From assembly GCA_026388655.1 (NCBI GenBank), contig JAPLJI010000181.1, positions 1 through 35,602 of the forward strand: a stretch of 35,602 nucleotides of DNA, written 5' to 3'. Under the pieces are notes generated by a model. The model did no database searches. It was not told the DNA's origin and was given only the letters and a program-made list of their open reading frames with translations. Position 1 is the first letter of the stretch. Each line of letters begins with the position of its first letter. Of the stretch, positions 32,235 to 35,602 are shown piece by piece. The stretch comes from Pseudomonadota bacterium. Its GTDB lineage: Bacteria > Desulfobacterota > JAPLJL01. A program made the position numbers and the translations under genes.

Positions 32235-33395
32235 CTATTTCTCACTCCCAAAAATCATGATCGTGTGGAACTGGATGGCCCCGCCCCAGCCGTGTCCAAG
32301 GGAAAGCTTGGCGCCCTGGACCTGCCGGGCCCCGGCCTTCCCCATCACCTGCAGGGCCGCCTCGGCCTTCCGGAACATGGCGGCGGCGCCGATCGAATTG
32401 GCGCAGAGAACCCCTCCGGAGGGATTGGAGGGAAGGCTCCCGGTCATCGCGGTGATACCTTTGTCGAAAAGTCTTCCGCCCTCGCCCCAGTCGCAAAGCT
32501 TGATGCCTTCATACCAGACCAGCTCCTGCCAGGAAAAAGCGTTGTAGAGCTCAATCACGTCCAGTTCCTTCAAAGGGTCCTTGATCCCCGCCTGCTTGTA
32601 GGCAATCTCGGCCGCCTTCCGGAGCTCGATCGGGACCGCCCAGTCGCGGTCCGCGTAATAAACCCCAGCCGAGACCGCCGCGGTGCCCTTGACCCAGGCG
32701 GGTCTATCGGTGATTTTTTTGACCCGGTCCTCCGCGACGAAAATCATGGCGCAGGCCGCGTCCGAGGTAGGGCACATGTCGGCCAGCCGCAAGGGGTAGC
32801 AGAGCATCGGGGTGCTCTTGGCCATCTCGAAGTTGTAGCCGGGGATCTTGAGCTGGGCGTAGGGATTGTTCATGGCGTTCTGCCGGTTCTGCACCGCCGC
32901 CCGGATGCCGTAATCCTCGTCGTAACCGTACTTGGACATGTAACGGAGCGACTGCAGGGCCACCGCCGAGGGCGCCCCGGTGTTGAACTGCCGCCCGATG
33001 ATCGGGTCATAAACCGTTCCCAGTCCGATCTGGGCCGAGGCGGTCTCGTTCAGCTTGTTCCCGGAGACCGCCATGACCACGTCGAACATCCCGGAGGCCA
33101 CCAGGTAATAGCCCCCGATCGCCGCGGAGCCGCCCACCGTTCCCCCGGTATGGATCCGGAAAACCGGCTTCAGGTAACCGCCGCAGGCCTCGGCCAGCCA
33201 TTTCTCCGGGTGATTGATCCCCTCGAAATACTCCGGGGAATGCCCGAAGGAAATCGCCTGGATGTCCCGATGGGTAAGACCGCAATCCGCGAGGGCCCGG
33301 GTTACCGCCAGCCGATAAAGGGCCGGCATGCTGCAATCCCAGTGGGATTTGTTTTCGGTCATCCCGACCCCGACCACCGCTACCCTTCGTCCCAT
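32235..33395 (-). CDS. Thiolase-fold protein 1, SCP2-type, catalytic Cys not conserved
   Basis: The 386-residue protein has the thiolase fold (VAVVGVGMTE, LVASGMFDVVMAVSG, LKELDVIELYNAFSW, SNPSGGVL). In classical members the nucleophilic Cys sits about 13 residues before the LVASGM block. Here the aligned segment is HTGGTVGGSAAIGG and the position is Gly (about G85). The helix motif usually VHDAF/NEAF is LYNAF with Tyr284, and the usual GHPxG loop is CANSIG (331-336). H368 in GHGWGG is kept. Such changes are seen in thiolase relatives that pair with DUF35 proteins, some acting as aldolases. AAGGAGG six bases before the ATG is a strong ribosome-binding site. It directly precedes DUF35-B. Reaction and substrate are unknown. 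Confidence 0.85.
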   Translation of the reverse strand: MGRRVAVVGVGMTENKSHWDCSMPALYRLAVTRALADCGLTHRDIQAISFGHSPEYFEGINHPEKWLAEACGGYLKPVFRIHTGGTVGGSAAIGGYYLVASGMFDVVMAVSGNKLNETASAQIGLGTVYDPIIGRQFNTGAPSAVALQSLRYMSKYGYDEDYGIRAAVQNRQNAMNNPYAQLKIPGYNFEMAKSTPMLCYPLRLADMCPTSDAACAMIFVAEDRVKKITDRPAWVKGTAAVSAGVYYADRDWAVPIELRKAAEIAYKQAGIKDPLKELDVIELYNAFSWQELVWYEGIKLCDWGEGGRLFDKGITAMTGSLPSNPSGGVLCANSIGAAAMFRKAEAALQVMGKAGARQVQGAKLSLGHGWGGAIQFHTIMIFGSEK

Positions 33396-33478
33396 TAAAA
33401 ACCTCCTTAGTTTCTCAAAATAAATCCGGTGTCCGAAACAAATTAGTATAGTGTGTGCAAAATCCCTCTAAATTGATT

Positions 33479-33591
33479 GTCATTCCGGGCTTGACTAAGC
33501 CTGCCCCGGACTTGCTCCGGGGGAATCCATCCTCCTTCTTCTGGATTCCCGCTGGAGTTTATCCCGCACTCTGATGCGGGACGGGAATGAC
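33479..33591. repeat. Dispersed palindromic repeat, GTCATTCC...GGAATGAC type, copy 2
   Basis: A 113-bp imperfect palindrome lies between the two thiolase-fold genes. It begins GTCATTCCGGGCTTGAC and ends GGGACGGGAATGAC. It is inverted and longer relative to 2087-2147, with an extra inner hairpin (ATCCCGCA...TGCGGGA). Confidence 0.85.
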
Positions 33592-33631
33592 AGCTTAAGA
33601 AAAAATGTTACTCGCAGTAACTTAGGCGTTG

Positions 33632-34885
33632 TTATTTGCGCCTAGCCTTTTTTCTCCTGGTTGGCCTGGCCTTAGTTTTAACCTTAACCTTAGCCTTAGC
33701 CTTAAACTGTTTTTTGACCTTGACCGGTTTCGGCTTGGCTTCGTCCCGACCGAGGACATAGACGATATTCGACTGGAGGCAGAAACCGCTGGTCGCGTGC
33801 ACCAGGCCCCGGCGGATATCCTTTTTGATCTGGTATTCTCCCGCTTGCCCGGTAAGCTGGCGGGCCGCCTCGACCATTCGAATCAGTCCGGCTACGAAAA
33901 TCGGGTTCCCGCAGAGCGCCCCTCCCGAGGCGTTCACGGGATAAGCCCCGTCAAGATTCGCAATTCCTTTCTCTACCAGCTTCCTTCCTTCCCCGGGTTC
34001 GGCCAGGCCCAGTCCCTCGTAAAGCATCAACTCGGCGAAGGAAAAAGGCTCGTAAACCTCGGCGAAATCGGTTTCTTTCCGCGGGTTTTTGATCCCCGCC
34101 TGGGCGTAGGCCATCTGGGCCGCCCGGGCCAGCGACTCGGGCCGGGCCAGGTCCCGGTGCCCCAGGTAATAAAGGTCGTGGTTGTAGCCCACCCCCTCGA
34201 TCCAGACCGGGTCAGGGGTGATTTTCCGGGCCAGGTCGCGGTTGGCCAGAATCAGGGCGCAGGCCCCCTCCGATCTCGGGGAGGCGTCGGCCAGCTTGAT
34301 CGGGGAAGCCAGAACCGGCGATTTCAAAACCTCCGCCTCGCTGATCGGGATCCGGACCTGGGTATTGGGGTTTTTCACCCCGTTGGCCCGGTTCTTCACC
34401 ACCACCTTGGCCGCCGGCCGCTCGTCCAGGTTATACCGGGAAAGGTAGCTCCGGGCCTGGAGGGCGAAGGCCGAAACCATCTCCACCCCCAGGGGGCGGA
34501 GAAGGAAGGGATCGGTCATCATCCAGGAATAAAACTGGGGAGGGGTGTCCACTCGGCCGTGGGCCACAATCAGCGCCGTCTTATGGTGGCCGGTGAGCAG
34601 CCGGAGATAGGCGTAGAGAGCGGCGTAAGCGCCGTCCTCTTCCACCTTGGATTCCTCCTTCATGAAAGCCCCCATGGACTCGACCACGAAAACGTTGGAG
34701 ATGCTGGCCCCGTCCATCGTATCACAGCTCGCGCTGATGACCGTGTCGATGTCCCCGATGGAAAGCCCGCTCTTGGAGAGGGCCGCCGCCACGGTCCGGG
34801 AGATCATTTCGGTTTTGTGGATCCGCTCGTCCCGCTCCACGATCGGGGATTGGGCCCAACCCACAATCGCCACCTTTCGTTCCAC
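33632..34885 (-). CDS. Thiolase-fold protein 2 with lysine-rich tail, catalytic Cys not conserved
   Basis: The 417-residue protein is a second SCP2-type thiolase relative (VAIVGWAQSP, TALIVAHGR, KETDFAEVYEPFSFAEL, VNASGGALCGNP). The Cys nucleophile position falls in KVEEDGAYAALYAY, with no Cys. Tyr278 occupies the VHDAF position, and the GHPxG loop is CGNPI. H363 in GLVHATSG is a possible remaining catalytic His. Residues 383-417 are an added tail with 19 Lys or Arg in 35, encoded by AAGGCT/AAGGTT hexamers. The start is GTG with GAAGGAGG six bases upstream. It is upstream of thiolase-fold protein 1 on the same strand. It may pair with one of the two DUF35 proteins. Confidence 0.85.
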   Translation of the reverse strand: MERKVAIVGWAQSPIVERDERIHKTEMISRTVAAALSKSGLSIGDIDTVISASCDTMDGASISNVFVVESMGAFMKEESKVEEDGAYAALYAYLRLLTGHHKTALIVAHGRVDTPPQFYSWMMTDPFLLRPLGVEMVSAFALQARSYLSRYNLDERPAAKVVVKNRANGVKNPNTQVRIPISEAEVLKSPVLASPIKLADASPRSEGACALILANRDLARKITPDPVWIEGVGYNHDLYYLGHRDLARPESLARAAQMAYAQAGIKNPRKETDFAEVYEPFSFAELMLYEGLGLAEPGEGRKLVEKGIANLDGAYPVNASGGALCGNPIFVAGLIRMVEAARQLTGQAGEYQIKKDIRRGLVHATSGFCLQSNIVYVLGRDEAKPKPVKVKKQFKAKAKVKVKTKARPTRRKKARRK

Positions 34886-34923
34886 CTGCTGCCTCCTTCT
34901 TAAATAATTCCGAGTATAGCTTT

Positions 34924-34972
34924 CTCTCTGCTCTCTGCTCTCTGCTCTCTGCTCTCTGCTCTCTGCTCTCTG
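34924..34972. repeat. Tandem array of seven 7-bp units
   Basis: Seven exact copies of CTCTCTG. The array starts the 368-bp gene-free gap between the acyl-CoA dehydrogenase and thiolase-fold protein 2 genes and abuts hairpin repeat copy 3. Confidence 0.95.
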
Positions 34973-35009
34973 CTCCCGCCGGGCAGGATGCCCGGCCTCC
35001 AGCTGGTCT
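34973..35009. repeat. 37-bp hairpin repeat, copy 3
   Basis: Same as 26772-26808 except AGC for TGT near the right end. The stem GCCGGGC/GCCCGGC is intact. Confidence 0.9.
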
Positions 35010-35014
35010 TTTTA

Positions 35015-35095
35015 GTCTATCTGGTCTATCTGGTCTATCTGGTCTATCTGGTCTATTTGGTCTATTTGGTCTATTTGGTTTCTTTGGTTTCTCTG
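35015..35095. repeat. Tandem array of nine 9-bp units
   Basis: Four GTCTATCTG, three GTCTATTTG and two GTTTCTYTG units follow one another, then fade into CCTGATATCC/CCTGATTTCC text. No spacer pattern is present, so it is not a CRISPR. Confidence 0.95.
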
Positions 35096-35191
35096 GTTAC
35101 CTGATATCCTGATACCCACATCCTGATTTCCTGGTAACCTGATCTCCTTGGTTTTTCCAGCCACCTAACCACCCAGCTACCTAACCACCAC

Positions 35192-35214
35192 GCAGCCTAA
35201 AGGCTGCGGCTACC
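35192..35214. repeat. 23-bp hairpin repeat GCAGCCTAAAGGCTGC-type, copy 2
   Basis: Identical to 20129-20151. It is followed by CTTTGC-rich text up to the acyl-CoA dehydrogenase stop. Confidence 0.85.
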
Positions 35215-35253
35215 GCTATGCTCTTTGCCCTATGCTCTTTGCGCTTTGCTTTT

Positions 35254-35602
35254 TTAGTACGTGCCGATGATGTCCCGGGCGATGATCATCCGCTGGATCT
35301 CGCTCGCCCCTTCGCCGATCTCACCGAGCTTGGCGTCGCGGTAGAGCCTCTCCACCTTGTATTCCTTGATGTAGCCGTAGCCGCCGTGGATCTGGACCGC
35401 GTCCGAGGCGATCTTGGTGCAGGTCTCGGAGGCGTAAAGCTTGGCCACCGAGGCCAGGGTACTGTCGGGAATGCCCTGGTCGAGCTTCCAGGCCGCCTCG
35501 TAGGTGACCAGCCGCGCGCCTTCCGTGGCCATCTTCATCTCGGCGATCTTGAAGTGGATCTCCTGGAAACTGGCGATGGTCTTGCCGAAGGCCTCCCGCT
35601 CG
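35254..35602 (-). CDS. Acyl-CoA dehydrogenase, C-terminal part (5' end outside window)
   Basis: The frame is open to the window edge, so only the last 115 codons are present. They form the C-terminal helical domain of an FAD-dependent acyl-CoA dehydrogenase, which introduces the alpha-beta double bond into an acyl-CoA and passes electrons to ETF. It reads [20 protein letters not shown] and then [34 protein letters not shown] and [12 protein letters not shown]. The QIHGGYGY motif and EGxSEIQR are diagnostic. The family's catalytic Glu normally sits in this last motif (I/YEGTSEIQ), so E of GEG is the candidate. Substrate range cannot be judged from this part. It ends [10 protein letters not shown] at 35254, then a repeat-filled gap leads to the thiolase-fold genes. 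Confidence 0.93.
   Translation of the reverse strand, partial: EREAFGKTIASFQEIHFKIAEMKMATEGARLVTYEAAWKLDQGIPDSTLASVAKLYASETCTKIASDAVQIHGGYGYIKEYKVERLYRDAKLGEIGEGASEIQRMIIARDIIGTY

Noticed and set aside
34924-35095. Tandem units resembling a CRISPR array
   Set aside because: Units are 7 and 9 bp with no spacers between them, and no cas genes are present.

Overview
The window looks like a chromosomal segment of an anaerobic or facultative Gram-negative bacterium, by eye about 55-60% G+C. The Gram-negative call rests on an outer-membrane beta-barrel, several lipobox-type lipoproteins, TatA, and a zinc-ribbon/DUF3426 membrane protein of a kind common in Desulfobacterota and relatives. The intergenic DNA is crowded with palindromic and low-complexity repeats of the sort seen in many uncultured lineages. 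I cannot fix the phylum from sequence alone. An acyl-CoA-centred, Desulfobacterota-like organism is a reasonable guess but only an inference.

Layout, left to right. (1) Positions 1-3512 (+): the 3' part of a GH5 endoglycoceramidase-like hydrolase, then a beta-barrel outer-membrane protein. (2) 3867-4052 (+): tatA with its own promoter and terminator. (3) 4414-6562 (-): an unrecognised helical protein and an MJ0042 zinc-ribbon/DUF3426 membrane protein; a 69-residue small protein (+) diverges from them. (4) 6928-11772 (-): the heat-shock operon hrcA-grpE-dnaK-dnaJ with a good sigma70-type promoter and no CIRCE operator that I can find. (5) 11992-16606 (-): a receiver-domain protein with a C-terminal membrane anchor, an acetoacetate-decarboxylase-family protein and a GH106-like lipoprotein. 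A phosphodiester glycosidase (+) diverges from the last. (6) 17787-18494 (+): a VapBC-type toxin-antitoxin pair with a perfect palindrome over its -10 box. (7) 18555-23116 (-): two ADP-forming acyl-CoA synthetase relatives, one alpha-only and one a GNAT-alpha-beta fusion. (8) 23451-26712: a GH29 fucosidase lipoprotein (-) divergent from an unusual lipoprotein-type FAD oxidoreductase (+). (9) 26856-35602 (-): an acyl-CoA block with the end of an acyl-CoA dehydrogenase, two thiolase-fold proteins, two DUF35 zinc-ribbon/OB-fold proteins, a C-terminally anchored subtilase and a PaaK-like CoA ligase.

Two themes stand out. One is surface glycan processing: GH5, GH106, GH29, a NAGPA-type phosphodiester glycosidase and an outer-membrane barrel, with at least two of the hydrolases predicted as lipoproteins. 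The other is CoA-thioester chemistry: a PaaK-like ligase activating an acid, acyl-CoA dehydrogenase oxidation, thiolase/DUF35 cleavage, and ADP-forming synthetases that could recover ATP. The most intriguing point is that both thiolase-fold proteins appear to lack the classical nucleophilic cysteine and the GHP motif. Each could pair with one of two DUF35 proteins whose upstream leaders were duplicated along with them. This resembles the logic of thiolase-fold/DUF35 aldolases, but on an unknown substrate.

The intergenic DNA holds at least five families of short repeats plus several tandem low-complexity arrays. Some low-complexity DNA has been drawn into reading frames: the lysine-rich tail of one thiolase, and the signal peptide and C-terminal tail of the subtilase. 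No rRNA, tRNA, CRISPR array, insertion sequence or phage gene was recognised.
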